Shown one piece after another: positions 54,915 to 63,849 of a stretch of 64,000 nucleotides of DNA. The DNA comes from Hydrogenophaga sp. (GTDB taxonomy: Bacteria > Pseudomonadota > Gammaproteobacteria > Burkholderiales > Burkholderiaceae_C). A program made the translations under genes and the position numbers. The stretch is from assembly GCA_030682835.1 (NCBI GenBank), contig JAUXNG010000084.1, positions 1 through 64,000 on the forward strand. Reading direction: 5' to 3'. The notes under the pieces are model-generated. The model was not told where the DNA came from, searched no databases, and saw only the letters and a list, made by a program, of their open reading frames with translations. The first letter of the stretch is position 1. Every line of letters starts with the position of its first letter.

Positions 54915-55658
54915 ATGAAACGACTCGACGGAAAAATCAGCCTCATCACGGGCGCTGCCCAGGGCATCGGCCTTGCCACGGCGCTCAAATTCGCCCGCGA
55001 AGGCGCCACCGTGATCGTCTGCGACGTGAAGCAGGCGGCCGTGGACGCGGCTGTGCAGCAATGCCAGGCCGAAGGCGCCACGGCAGTGGGCTTCGTGATG
55101 GACGTGACGCGGCGCGAGATGGTGGACGCGGTGGTGGCCCAGGTGCGCGAGCTCTTCGGCCGCATTGACGTGCTGGTGAACAACGCCGGCATCACGCAGG
55201 ACGCGCGCCTGCAGAAGATGACGCTGGAGCAGTTCGACCGCGTGATCGACGTGAACCTGCGAGGCGTGTTCCATTGTGCTCAGGCGGTGGCCGACCACAT
55301 GACGGCCCAGGGCAGCGGCGTGATCCTCAACGCCAGTTCGGTGGTGGGCATCTACGGCAACTTCGGCCAGACCAACTACGCCGCCACCAAGTTCGGCGTG
55401 ATCGGCTTCACCAAAACCTGGAGCCGGGAACTCGGTCCCAAGGGTGTGCGCGTGAACGCGGTGGCGCCCGGTTTCATCAGCACCCCCATCCTGAGCACCA
55501 TCCCCGACAAGGTGATCCAGGAAATGGAACACCGCGTGCCGCTGCGCCGCCTCGGCCAGCCGGAAGAGATCGCCAACGTGTACGCTTTCCTGGCCAGCGA
55601 CGAGGCCAGCTACATCAACGGCGCGGTGATCGAGGTATCGGGCGGCATGTCGGTCTGA
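54915..55658 (+). CDS. FabG-like 3-oxoacyl reductase (SDR)
   Basis: 247 residues. NAD(P)-binding TGAAQGIG near 12-19, NNAGIT near 88-93, catalytic Ser in NASSVVG near 139, Tyr and Lys in NYAATKFG near 152-159, and the ending IEVSGGMSV. Members reduce 3-oxoacyl-ACP or -CoA, or work in the reverse direction with 3-hydroxyacyl-CoAs. It starts 4 bp after the FadB-like gene, in the same operon, so an acyl-CoA substrate is likely. Confidence 0.88.
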   Translation: MKRLDGKISLITGAAQGIGLATALKFAREGATVIVCDVKQAAVDAAVQQCQAEGATAVGFVMDVTRREMVDAVVAQVRELFGRIDVLVNNAGITQDARLQKMTLEQFDRVIDVNLRGVFHCAQAVADHMTAQGSGVILNASSVVGIYGNFGQTNYAATKFGVIGFTKTWSRELGPKGVRVNAVAPGFISTPILSTIPDKVIQEMEHRVPLRRLGQPEEIANVYAFLASDEASYINGAVIEVSGGMSV

Positions 55659-55744
55659 GGGCCGCGGGGCGGTGGCCCCGTTCAATTTTTTACGGGTGCC
55701 GATGAGCGCCTGTGCGATAAGACGGTTGTTCCTCGACAACCGCC

Positions 55745-57367
55745 ATGACCACCGCACCACAGCCCGACAACGAACCCGAGCGCCTGGCCCGCCTGCTGAG
55801 CCTGGGCGCGCTTGACACGCTGCCCCAGAGCGCCTTTGACGACATCACGTCGCTGGCCTCTTCCATCTGTGGCACGCCGATCGCGCTGGTCTCACTCGTC
55901 GACAGCGACCGCCAGTGGTTCAAGTCCCGCGTGGGCATGAAACTGGCGGAAACCGACCGCACCATCTCTTTTTGCGCCCACGCCATCCTGCAGCCCGACC
56001 AGCCGCTCGTGGTCGAGGACGCCCGACTGGACGACCGCTTTCGCGACAACCCGCTGGTCACCGGCGAGCCCGACATCCGGGCCTACGCCGGGGCGCCGCT
56101 CGTCACTGCCGAAGGTCTGGCCCTGGGCACCCTGTGCGTCATCGATTCCAGCGCACGCCGCTTCAGCCCGGCCCAGATCAAGGAGCTGCAGACGCTGGCC
56201 CGGCTGGTGGTCACGCTGCTGCAGCACGAGGAGGCGCGCAAGAAGGAAGAAGAACGACGGGCTCACGAGACACAGGTCGAGCATGAGCGCCTGGTGGCCA
56301 TGTCGACTTCAGGCCTGGATCTGAAGGCCTACATCAGCCCCCAATACGTCTACCTGCATGTGAACGAGACCTACCTGGCGTACTGGGGCACCACGCGCGA
56401 CGAGGTGATCGGGCACACGGTGCGCGAACGCCTGGGACCGGAACTGTTCGATGGGTTCATCCAGCCCAGGCTGGACATGGCGCTGGCGGGCCAGCCGGTC
56501 TTCTTCCAGCACCAGCACCAGTACACAGGCGTTGGCCCCCGACACATGGAGATCGCCATGCTGCCCGTACGCGACAGCGAAGGCACCGTGATCGGCGTGG
56601 TGTTGCGATCGCATGACATCCAGGCGCTGAAGGAAAAAGAAGCCGAGCTCGGTGAGACCGTGGCCCTGCTGGAGCACCGCACCCGCGAACAGCAGCGCTT
56701 CATCCACATCATGTCGCACGACCTGCGGGAGCCCATCAATTCGATCAACAACTTCGCCAGCCTGCTGCAGACCGATCACCTGCAGGAGCTGCCGCCCATG
56801 GGGCAGCGCTACCTGGGCTATGTGCGGGCGGGCGGCCTGCGCATGGGCAGCCTGCTGGATGACCTGCTGAGCTATGTGCAGCTCGACAACCGGACGCTCA
56901 AGACCACCACCGTCGACCTGCACCAGCTGGCCCTGCACGTGCTGGACGACCTCAGTTCGGCCCGGGATCGCACCCAGGGCCAGGTCGAGCTGGAAGCCCT
57001 GCCCCACGTGCCGGGCGATGAATCGCTGCTGCGACTGGCCTTGCAGAACCTCATCGCCAACGGCCTGAAGTTCTGCCGCCCCGGCGTGCCACCGGTGGTG
57101 CAGGTCTCAGCGTCTGAGGCCGGCGGATTCGTGGAGGTGAACGTGGCCGACAACGGCATCGGCATTCCCCAGGAACACCAAGAGAGCATTTTCGAGATTT
57201 TCAAGCGCCTGCACTCCCGCAAGGAGTACGAAGGTTCGGGCCTTGGGCTCTCCATTTGCCGGCGTATCGCGGAAATGCACGGCGGCACGCTGACCGTCCA
57301 GTCCTCATCCGGTGGCGGGTGCCGCTTCACCCTGCACCTTCCCATCGCTTCGCCTGCCACACCGTAG
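55745..57367 (+). CDS. GAF-PAS sensor histidine kinase
   Basis: 540 residues, no membrane segments. A GAF domain (about 25-165; GAPLVTAEGLALGTLCVID) and a PAS domain (about 182-298; PQYVYLHVNETYLAYWG) precede HisKA with His in HIMSHDLREPINS near 324, and HATPase with NLIANGLKF, VADNGIGIPQ and GSGLGLSICRRIAE. It is cytoplasmic and probably senses a redox, light or small-molecule signal. The receiver protein gene follows 9 bp later. Confidence 0.88.
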   Translation: MTTAPQPDNEPERLARLLSLGALDTLPQSAFDDITSLASSICGTPIALVSLVDSDRQWFKSRVGMKLAETDRTISFCAHAILQPDQPLVVEDARLDDRFRDNPLVTGEPDIRAYAGAPLVTAEGLALGTLCVIDSSARRFSPAQIKELQTLARLVVTLLQHEEARKKEEERRAHETQVEHERLVAMSTSGLDLKAYISPQYVYLHVNETYLAYWGTTRDEVIGHTVRERLGPELFDGFIQPRLDMALAGQPVFFQHQHQYTGVGPRHMEIAMLPVRDSEGTVIGVVLRSHDIQALKEKEAELGETVALLEHRTREQQRFIHIMSHDLREPINSINNFASLLQTDHLQELPPMGQRYLGYVRAGGLRMGSLLDDLLSYVQLDNRTLKTTTVDLHQLALHVLDDLSSARDRTQGQVELEALPHVPGDESLLRLALQNLIANGLKFCRPGVPPVVQVSASEAGGFVEVNVADNGIGIPQEHQESIFEIFKRLHSRKEYEGSGLGLSICRRIAEMHGGTLTVQSSSGGGCRFTLHLPIASPATP

Positions 57368-57376
57368 AGATCGCCC

Positions 57377-57781
57377 ATGCTCATTCCCCAGCGCTTTATC
57401 CTCATTGACGACAACGAAGCCGACAACGTCTTCCACGAAATCATGATCCGCCGGGCCGGCTTCCAGGGCGAGGTCTGCGTATTCGAAAGCGGCATCGATG
57501 CGCTGGCCTTCCTGAAGACTGACGCGCTCACCCTGCCCACCGGCATCTTTCTCGACATCAACATGCCACTGATGGACGGGTTCGAATTTGCGCGCCAGGC
57601 CACGCCCTTGCTGAGCGGCAAACCCACCGTGGTGCTGGTCATGCTCACCTCGTCGGGTTCACCGCACGACCGCCAGCGGGTGACTGAGCTCCCGGTGATC
57701 CATGGCTTCGTCACCAAACCGCTCACGGTCGCCATGGTGCGCGACATGCTCGACGGCAAGGGGCCTGCAGCCGCCGGATAA
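57377..57781 (+). CDS. Single-domain response regulator
   Basis: 134 residues. Receiver domain only: FILIDDNEADNV near 7-18, phospho-acceptor Asp in IFLDINMPLMDG near 60, Ser/Thr in VMLTSSGS, and Lys in FVTKPLT near 115. It has no output domain. The spacing and motif type fit the Rcp1-like receivers that pair with GAF/PAS histidine kinases such as the one just upstream. Confidence 0.9.
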   Translation: MLIPQRFILIDDNEADNVFHEIMIRRAGFQGEVCVFESGIDALAFLKTDALTLPTGIFLDINMPLMDGFEFARQATPLLSGKPTVVLVMLTSSGSPHDRQRVTELPVIHGFVTKPLTVAMVRDMLDGKGPAAAG

Positions 57782-57789
57782 TCCGGCGC

Positions 57790-58416
57790 ATGCCCGCCTA
57801 TTCCGCCCCCCTCGTCCCCGCGCCCGACTCTCCCGCCAACCGGCCCTGTTCCAAGACCGACCTGTTCCTCTCGTTCACCTGGCTGGCCTTGCAGGGCTTC
57901 GGCGGCGTGCTGGCGGTGGTGCAGCGGGAACTGGTCGACAAAAAACGCTGGATGAGTCGCGAGCAGTTCGTGGAAGACTGGGCCGTGGCCCAGATCCTGC
58001 CCGGCCCCAACGTGGTCAACCTGTCGATGATGATCGGCGGACGGTACTTTGGTCTGCCGGGTGCGCTGGCCGCGCTGTCGGGCATGCTGGCCGCGCCGCT
58101 GGTCATCGTGCTGTTGCTGGCGGCGCTCTACGGTGGCGTGGCCGACTCCCCGCTGGCGCAGGGCGCGCTGCGCGGCATGGGTGCCGTGGCAGCGGGCCTG
58201 ATCACCGCCACCGGCATCAAACTGATTGCAGCCCTGGACCGCAACGCCATGGGCATGGGCGTGTGCATCGGCCTGGCGGCCCTCACCTTCGTGGCCATTG
58301 CGCTGTTGCGCTGGCCGCTGCTCTGGGTGCTGCTGGGCATTGGCGGCGCTGCCTGCCTGTGGGCCTACCGGGTGATCGGCGCCACCCCATCCGCAGCGGT
58401 GGAGCGCGGCGCATGA
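57790..58416 (+). CDS. chrA: Chromate transporter, first half
   Basis: 208 residues. LFLSFTWLALQGFGGVLAVV near 25-44 and DWAVAQILPGPNVVNLSMMI near 63-82 are the ChrA (CHR domain) signatures, with about five to six membrane helices. Together with the next gene it makes a split, two-subunit chromate efflux pump of the short-chain CHR type. The next gene starts inside its stop codon (4-bp overlap). Confidence 0.87.
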   Translation: MPAYSAPLVPAPDSPANRPCSKTDLFLSFTWLALQGFGGVLAVVQRELVDKKRWMSREQFVEDWAVAQILPGPNVVNLSMMIGGRYFGLPGALAALSGMLAAPLVIVLLLAALYGGVADSPLAQGALRGMGAVAAGLITATGIKLIAALDRNAMGMGVCIGLAALTFVAIALLRWPLLWVLLGIGGAACLWAYRVIGATPSAAVERGA

Positions 58417-59009
58417 GCATGGCATCCACCCCTGGGAACTGGCTCGACCTCTTCAGCCACTTTGCCTCGCTCTCGCTGCTGGCAGTGGGCGGCGCCATCA
58501 CCACGGCGCCGGACATGCACCGCTACCTGGTGCACGAAAACGCCTGGCTCACCGAGAGCCAGTTCACCTCGTCCATTGCCCTGTCACAGGCGGCACCTGG
58601 CCCCAACGTGCTGTTCGTGGCGCTGCTGGGCTGGAACGTGGGTCTCAATGCCGGCGGCGGCGCCAGTGCCGGCTGGGTGGCCTGGGCACTCGCCCTGCTG
58701 GGCGTGGCGGTCACGATGGTAGCCATCATGCTGCCCTCCTCGGTGCTGACCTACACCGCCACGCGTTGGGCGCACCGCAACCGGGAGTTGCGCGTGGTGC
58801 GCGCCTTCAAGACCGGCATGGCCCCGATCGTGATCGCGCTGCTGATCGCCACTGGCTGGCTGCTCACCGGTTCGCACGACCACCCGGCCCGCGACTGGCC
58901 GCTGTGGCTGCTCACCGCTGTTGCCACCCTGCTGGTGTGGCGCACCCGCCTGCACCTGCTCTGGCTGATCGGCGCCGGGGCTGTGCTCGGCGCGCTGGGC
59001 TGGGTGTGA
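58413..59009 (+). CDS. chrA: Chromate transporter, second half
   Basis: 198 residues. FASLSLLAVGGAITTAPDMH near 17-36 and SSIALSQAAPGPNVLFVALL near 53-72 are the second copy of the CHR motif, in an antiparallel membrane domain. Start overlaps the preceding stop (ATGA), so the subunits are made in step. The pair is separate from any visible chromate regulator (chrB). Confidence 0.87.
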   Translation: MSMASTPGNWLDLFSHFASLSLLAVGGAITTAPDMHRYLVHENAWLTESQFTSSIALSQAAPGPNVLFVALLGWNVGLNAGGGASAGWVAWALALLGVAVTMVAIMLPSSVLTYTATRWAHRNRELRVVRAFKTGMAPIVIALLIATGWLLTGSHDHPARDWPLWLLTAVATLLVWRTRLHLLWLIGAGAVLGALGWV

Positions 59010-59017
59010 GCGCCTGA

Positions 59018-59764
59018 TCAGCTGCGTTGGCGCAGCGCCTCGTACAGGCACACGCCGCTGGCCACCGACACGTTCAGGCTCTCGACCGCACCGCGCATGG
59101 GAATGCTGATGAGTTCGTCGCAGGTCTTGCGCGTGAGCTGGCGCATGCCGTCGCCCTCGGCGCCCAGCACGAGCGCCACCGGCCCCTTGAGGTCCACCTG
59201 GTAGAGCGTCTTGGGCGCGTCGTCGCTGGTGCCGATGACCCAGATGTTACGTTCCTTCAGCTCGCCCAGCGTACGCGCCAGGTTGGTCACCATGAAGTAC
59301 GGCATGGTCTCGGCCGCTCCGCTGGCCACCTTGGCCACCGTGGCGTTGATGCCCGCGGCGTGGTCCTTGGGCGCGATCACGGCGTGCGCACCGGCGCCAT
59401 CGGCCACGCGAAGGCACGCGCCGAGGTTGTGCGGGTCGGTGATGCCGTCGAGCACCAGCAGCAGGGGGGACTCCACCCCTTCGGCTTCCAGGTTCTCCAG
59501 CAGCTCGTCCAGCGAATGCACCTGCGGCAGCGCTTCGACCCGGGCGGCCACGCCCTGGTGGCCATGGCTGCCCGCGAGTTTCGCCAGGCGCATGCCGTCG
59601 GCTTCGATGAGGCGGGCACCGGCCTCACGCGCGCGGTCGAGGAACTGGCGCATGCGGGCGTCGCGCCGGGTTGATTCGTAATAGATCTCGATGATCGATT
59701 GCGGCGCCGTCTTCAGGCGCACGCCCACGGCATGGAAGCCGAACAGTACTTTGGGGGATGACAT
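59018..59764 (-). CDS. rlmB: 23S rRNA (guanosine-2'-O-)-methyltransferase RlmB
   Basis: 248 residues. Short N-terminal RNA-binding domain (VLFGFHAVGVRLK near 6-18), then a SPOUT domain: LVLDGITDPHNLGACLRVAD near 102-121 (motif 1 with Asn and Arg), ALVLGAEGDGMRQLTRKTCD near 194-213 (motif 2) and the knot motif IPMRGAVESLNVSVASGVCL near 217-236 (motif 3). It methylates G2251 of 23S rRNA. The ATG at 59764 fits the normal RlmB start. Convergent with the chromate genes. Confidence 0.92.
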   Translation of the reverse strand: MSSPKVLFGFHAVGVRLKTAPQSIIEIYYESTRRDARMRQFLDRAREAGARLIEADGMRLAKLAGSHGHQGVAARVEALPQVHSLDELLENLEAEGVESPLLLVLDGITDPHNLGACLRVADGAGAHAVIAPKDHAAGINATVAKVASGAAETMPYFMVTNLARTLGELKERNIWVIGTSDDAPKTLYQVDLKGPVALVLGAEGDGMRQLTRKTCDELISIPMRGAVESLNVSVASGVCLYEALRQRS

Positions 59765-59807
59765 GCGGGAATTATCGCCGCCGCCCCATGCGGGCCGTGG
59801 CGGCGCC

Positions 59808-60497
59808 TCAGCTGGCGGTGGCCGCCTCGGGCAACACCTGCCCGGCCTCGATGGTGATGCGCCGTTCACAGCGCTGCGCAATGGCCCGGTCGTGCGTCAC
59901 CAGCACCAGTGTGGTGCCCTGCTCGCGGTTGAGGTCGAACATCAGTTCCATGATGGTGGCGCCAGTGGCGAAATCCAGGCTGCCAGTCGGCTCGTCGGCC
60001 AGCAGGACCGCCGGCTGCACCACGAACGCACGCGCCAGCGCCACCCGCTGCTGCTCACCGCCCGAGAGCACCTTGGGGTAGCTTGACAAGCGCTCGCCCA
60101 GGCCCACCCGCTGCAGCATCTGGGTGGCGGTTGCCCGCGCGTCGCGCCGGCCGGCCAGTTCCAGTGGCAACATCACGTTTTCCAGCGCCGTCAGGTTGCC
60201 CAGCAGCTGGAAGCTCTGGAACACGAAGCCCAGCTTCTGCGCCCGCAGGGCGGCCCGCTGGTCTTCGTCCAGTGCGAACAGATCGGTGCCGTCCATCTGA
60301 ACTGTGCCGCTGGTGGGCGTATCCAACCCCGCAATGATCGACAGCAGCGTGCTCTTGCCCGACCCCGACGCGCCCACGATGGCCGCGGTTTCGCCCCTGT
60401 TGAGGGAAAAATCGATATCACGCAGTATCGTCAGGGTGCCCGTCGAATCGGTCACCGACTTGAACACGTGTTGCACGGCAATCATCACATCCGACAT
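59808..60497 (-). CDS. ybbA: ABC transporter ATP-binding protein (YbbA/LolD-type)
   Basis: 229 residues. Walker A GASGSGKST near 42-50, signature LSGGEQQRVALARAF near 146-160, Walker B VLLADEPTGSLD near 168-179, and H-loop His in VTHD. The order YbbA divergent from TesA is that of E. coli. The usual permease partner YbbP is not in the window. Start codons of ybbA and the tesA-like gene are 14 bp apart, so each promoter must lie within the other gene's beginning. Confidence 0.85.
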   Translation of the reverse strand: MSDVMIAVQHVFKSVTDSTGTLTILRDIDFSLNRGETAAIVGASGSGKSTLLSIIAGLDTPTSGTVQMDGTDLFALDEDQRAALRAQKLGFVFQSFQLLGNLTALENVMLPLELAGRRDARATATQMLQRVGLGERLSSYPKVLSGGEQQRVALARAFVVQPAVLLADEPTGSLDFATGATIMELMFDLNREQGTTLVLVTHDRAIAQRCERRITIEAGQVLPEAATAS

Positions 60498-60511
60498 GGA
60501 AAGGTCCTGAG

Positions 60512-61162
60512 TTGAAACGACGTCACTTTAACGCGCTGACCCTGGCGCTTGCGTTGCCGGGGTCTTGGTCCGCCGCCCAGGCGCAAGCGGCAGCCTCCAG
60601 CGCACCGGCCATTCTGGTGGTGGGCGATTCCCTCAGCGCCGAATACGGCCTGCGCCGGGGCACCGGCTGGGTATCCCTTCTCGAGCAGCGTCTCGCCCAG
60701 GACAAGCGCCGGGTGCGGGTGGTCAACGCCAGTGTCAGCGGTGAGACCACCTCGGGTGGGCGCTCGCGCCTGCCCGCGCTGCTGCGCCAGCACCAGCCAG
60801 CCGTGGTGGTGCTGGAACTGGGCGGCAACGACGCCCTGCGCGGCCTGCCCCTGAACATGACGCGGGACAACCTCGCCGACATGGCACGCCAGGCCCGCGG
60901 CGCGGGCGCCCAGGTGCTGATCCTGGGCATGGACATGCCCCCCAACTACGGCACGGCGTATGCACGCGAATTCCGCGAGCTGTTTGTCACCGTGGCGCGT
61001 GAACAGAAGACCGCGCTGGTGCCCTTCTTTCTGAAGGACGTGGCCGATCTGGCCGATCCCACCAGCCTGTTCCAGCCCGACCGCATCCACCCGAACGAAG
61101 CGGCGCAGGCCACCATGCTCGCCAACGTCTGGCCGGAGCTGCGCAAGTTGCTGCCCCGATAA
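60512..61162 (+). CDS. tesA: TesA-like arylesterase/lysophospholipase (SGNH)
   Basis: 216 residues from a TTG start with AAAGG 9 nt upstream. A signal peptide (about 1-27, ending AQAQA) leads to an SGNH domain: Ser in VVGDSLSAEYGL near 39, Gly in SVSGETT, Asn in LGGNDALRG near 104 and Asp/His in DRIHPNEAAQ near 190. It is periplasmic and cleaves acyl-CoA, lysophospholipid or ester substrates. Confidence 0.9.
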   Translation: MKRRHFNALTLALALPGSWSAAQAQAAASSAPAILVVGDSLSAEYGLRRGTGWVSLLEQRLAQDKRRVRVVNASVSGETTSGGRSRLPALLRQHQPAVVVLELGGNDALRGLPLNMTRDNLADMARQARGAGAQVLILGMDMPPNYGTAYAREFRELFVTVAREQKTALVPFFLKDVADLADPTSLFQPDRIHPNEAAQATMLANVWPELRKLLPR

Positions 61163-61168
61163 TCGGAC

Positions 61169-62245
61169 ATGCCCGTCCAAATCCTGCCCGCCGGCGAAGC
61201 ACTCGCCCGCCTCGACACGTTCGACACCGTCATCGATGCCCGCTCCGAAGACGAACACGCCCTCGATCACGTGCCCGGCGCTGTCAACTGGCCCACGCTG
61301 AACAACGCCGAACGCATCACCATCGGCACGATGTACAAGCAGGTCAATGCCTTCGAGGCCAAGAAGCGCGGCGCCGCCCTCGCGGCGCGGAACATCGCGA
61401 CCCACATCGAACGCGAATTGCTTGACACACCCCGCAGCTGGAAACCCTTGGTGTACTGCTGGCGCGGAGGCAACCGCAGCGGCTCCCTGGCCACCATCCT
61501 CGGCGCCATCGGCTTTCAGGTGACGCTTATCGAGGGCGGCTACAAGGCCTGGCGGGCCGCGCTGGTGGAATCCTTTCCCGCCCTGGCCACCCGGCTGCAG
61601 TACCGCGTGGTGTGCGGCCCCACCGGCAGTGGCAAGACGCGGCTGCTGCAGGCACTGGCGGCCGAAGGAGCGCAGGTGCTGGATCTGGAAGCGCTGGCCA
61701 GCCACCGCAGCTCGGTGCTGGGCCATATTCCCGGGGTGGAGCAACCCAGCCAGAAACGCTTCGACAGCCTTATCTGGGGTGCGCTGCGCCAGTTTGACCC
61801 TGAGCGCCCGGTCTATGTGGAAAGCGAGAGCAAGAAGGTAGGCAATGTGCGAGTGCCCGATGCTCTGATCGACGCCATGCGTCAGAGCCCCTGCATCGAC
61901 CTGCGCCTGGCCGACCAAGAGCGCGTGGCCCTGCTGCTGGAAGACTACGAATTCTTTGTCACCGATCCGGACTTTTTCTGTCGGCGCCTGGAGGCTCTCG
62001 TCGAGCTGCGCGGCAAGGCCATGGTGCAGGACTGGACCGAGCGCGTGCTGCGGGGCGACACACCATCGGTGGTACTGGATCTGCTGACTCAGCACTACGA
62101 TCCGATGTACGCGCAGTCGATTGCGCGCAACTTCGTGCAGTTCGCCCAGGCGCAGCCCTGTGAGCTGTCAAACCGCTCGCCACAGGCGCTGCAGGCAGCG
62201 GCACGGCAGCTGCTGGCCACCGAGGCCGAAACCGCGACGGCCTGA
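61169..62245 (+). CDS. selU: tRNA 2-selenouridine synthase SelU (MnmH)
   Basis: 358 residues. A rhodanese domain (about 10-130) with catalytic Cys in VYCWRGGNRSG near 97, then a P-loop domain with GPTGSGKTRLL near 149-159. It replaces sulfur by selenium at U34 of certain tRNAs through a geranylated intermediate. Starts 6 bp after the tesA-like stop. No selD is in the window. Confidence 0.9.
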   Translation: MPVQILPAGEALARLDTFDTVIDARSEDEHALDHVPGAVNWPTLNNAERITIGTMYKQVNAFEAKKRGAALAARNIATHIERELLDTPRSWKPLVYCWRGGNRSGSLATILGAIGFQVTLIEGGYKAWRAALVESFPALATRLQYRVVCGPTGSGKTRLLQALAAEGAQVLDLEALASHRSSVLGHIPGVEQPSQKRFDSLIWGALRQFDPERPVYVESESKKVGNVRVPDALIDAMRQSPCIDLRLADQERVALLLEDYEFFVTDPDFFCRRLEALVELRGKAMVQDWTERVLRGDTPSVVLDLLTQHYDPMYAQSIARNFVQFAQAQPCELSNRSPQALQAAARQLLATEAETATA

Positions 62246-62268
62246 CACCGCCCGGCTGGTCCGCCAGG

Positions 62269-62460
62269 TCAGTTGCCTGGTGCGGGCCCCGGTTCGTTGG
62301 GGGGCGTGTCATCACCTGCCTCAGGCTCGCCAGCGATGGGCGCGCCGTACTCGTCGGTGCGCCGGCCAGCAGTGGCCTTGGCTTTGAGCTTTTCCTCTTT
62401 CTTCTTCTTCTTGGCCAGCTCACGCTGGCGTTTTTCGTATCCGTAATTGGGAGTGGCCAA
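62269..62460 (-). CDS. Small Lys-rich conserved protein
   Basis: 63 residues (MATPNYGYEKRQRELAKKKK...), with a Lys/Glu-rich helix at about 8-30 and a Pro/Glu-rich acidic tail. The N-terminal block looks like a small conserved Burkholderiales protein; it reads through a TTG start here. Function unknown. It is convergent with selU. Confidence 0.6.
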   Translation of the reverse strand: MATPNYGYEKRQRELAKKKKKEEKLKAKATAGRRTDEYGAPIAGEPEAGDDTPPNEPGPAPGN

Positions 62461-62504
62461 AACTGTCTTTCGTGTCGGGTTGGTGGTCGGGTTCAGTAAA
62501 AATA

Positions 62505-63695
62505 TCAGGCGTTCAACACAGCCAGGGCCTGCGCGAGATCGGCGCGCAGGTCGTCCGCTGCCTCAAGTCCGACCGCAAAGCGTACCAGACCCCCGGCGTG
62601 CGGCCAAGGCGTGGTCCTCATGGCGCGCACGTCGTACGGCGCGCACAGGCTGATCGGCCCCGCCCAGCTCCAGCCGAGACGAAACAGCTGGAGCGCATCG
62701 CAGAACGCGTCTACACGTTCCTGGGGTATGGAGGGATCGAACACCGCGCTGAACAGACAGGCGGCCGCCCGCGCATCACGCACAAAATGGTCGTGCCCGG
62801 GCGAGCCGTCCAGCGCCGGGTGAAGCACCTGCACAACGCCGGGCTGGTGCCCCATCCATTGCGCGAGTGCGCGCGTGGCGGCGTCCTGCGCGTGGTAGCG
62901 AAGCGCCATGCTCGGCAAGCCGCGCAGCACCAGTTCGGCGTCGTTGGCTCCCACGCCAAGGCCCAGGCGCATGTGACACAACAGCAGCTGCTGGTGGAGG
63001 GCTTCATCGCGCGTGACAACCGAGCCCATCAGCACATCGGCCCCGCCGCTGGGGTACTTGGTGAGGGCCTGCATGGAAACGTCCACGCCCAGTTCGAACG
63101 CGTTGAACGCGATGCCGGCACCCCAGGTGTTGTCCAGTGCCGTGACGATGGGCCGGCTGCCCGCGCGGCCATCGTTGGCCTGACCCACCACCGCCACCAG
63201 GGCGGGCAGGTCAGGAAACTCCAGCGTGATGGAACCGGGCGCTTCCAGCCACACCAGCCGCGTCGCCGGGCTGATGCGCTCAGCCAGGTCGGCCGGGTTC
63301 ATGGGGTCGTAATAGCGATGGGTGATACCCCAGGCAGCCAGTTCACCGGCCGCAAACGACTTTCCCGGCCCATAGGCATTGTCCGGGAGCAGAACCTCGT
63401 CGCCCTGGCGCAGAAAAGCCATGTCCACCAGCGCCACCGCCGACAGGCCGCTGGGCGCCAGCACGCATAAGCGCCCGCCCTCGATGGTGGCGATGCGCTC
63501 TTCCAGCGTGAACGTGGTGGGCGTGCCGTGCAGCCCGTAGGTATAGCCGCTCTTGTCCTTCCACTCCTGCGTGCGCAGCGCCTGCACGCTAGGAAAGACG
63601 ACCGTCGACGCCTTGAAGACCCCGGGCGGTACAGCCTCGAAACCCTCCGGCGCCCGGTAAGGATGGTGGATCAGCCGCGTCGACAGATCGCTCAT
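62505..63695 (-). CDS. metC: Cystathionine beta-lyase (Cys/Met-metabolism PLP enzyme)
   Basis: 396 residues. YTYGLHGTPTTFTLEERIA near 51-69 (PLP phosphate and cofactor ring contact), DNAYGPGKSF near 104-113 (Tyr stacks on PLP), DNTWGAGIAFNAFELGVDVS near 192-211 and the PLP Lys in QALTKYPSGG near 216. It belongs to the MetC-type group that splits cystathionine to homocysteine, pyruvate and ammonia. Closely related gamma-lyases or synthases cannot be fully ruled out from sequence. Confidence 0.85.
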   Translation of the reverse strand: MSDLSTRLIHHPYRAPEGFEAVPPGVFKASTVVFPSVQALRTQEWKDKSGYTYGLHGTPTTFTLEERIATIEGGRLCVLAPSGLSAVALVDMAFLRQGDEVLLPDNAYGPGKSFAAGELAAWGITHRYYDPMNPADLAERISPATRLVWLEAPGSITLEFPDLPALVAVVGQANDGRAGSRPIVTALDNTWGAGIAFNAFELGVDVSMQALTKYPSGGADVLMGSVVTRDEALHQQLLLCHMRLGLGVGANDAELVLRGLPSMALRYHAQDAATRALAQWMGHQPGVVQVLHPALDGSPGHDHFVRDARAAACLFSAVFDPSIPQERVDAFCDALQLFRLGWSWAGPISLCAPYDVRAMRTTPWPHAGGLVRFAVGLEAADDLRADLAQALAVLNA

Positions 63696-63778
63696 GCCAC
63701 GTCACCGAACACAACAGCAAGCAACAAAGCAGCAGGCGAGACAAAGGAGCGGCAGCTCTGAAACGTCAGGGCACCCGC

Positions 63779-63849
63779 GGAACCGGCTCCGCCGGGCCGC
63801 TGGGTGCGTCCCCCCTCGGGGGGAAGCCGCGAAGCGGCGCAGGGGGGGC
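63779..63849 (-). repeat. Dispersed intergenic repeat, copy C (inverted)
   Basis: On the minus strand it reads CCCCCCTGCGCCGCTTCGCG, a CCCCCCGAGGGGGG hairpin, then CAGCGGCCCGGCGGAGCCGG, matching copies A and B. It lies between metC and the partial gene at the window end. Confidence 0.78.
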
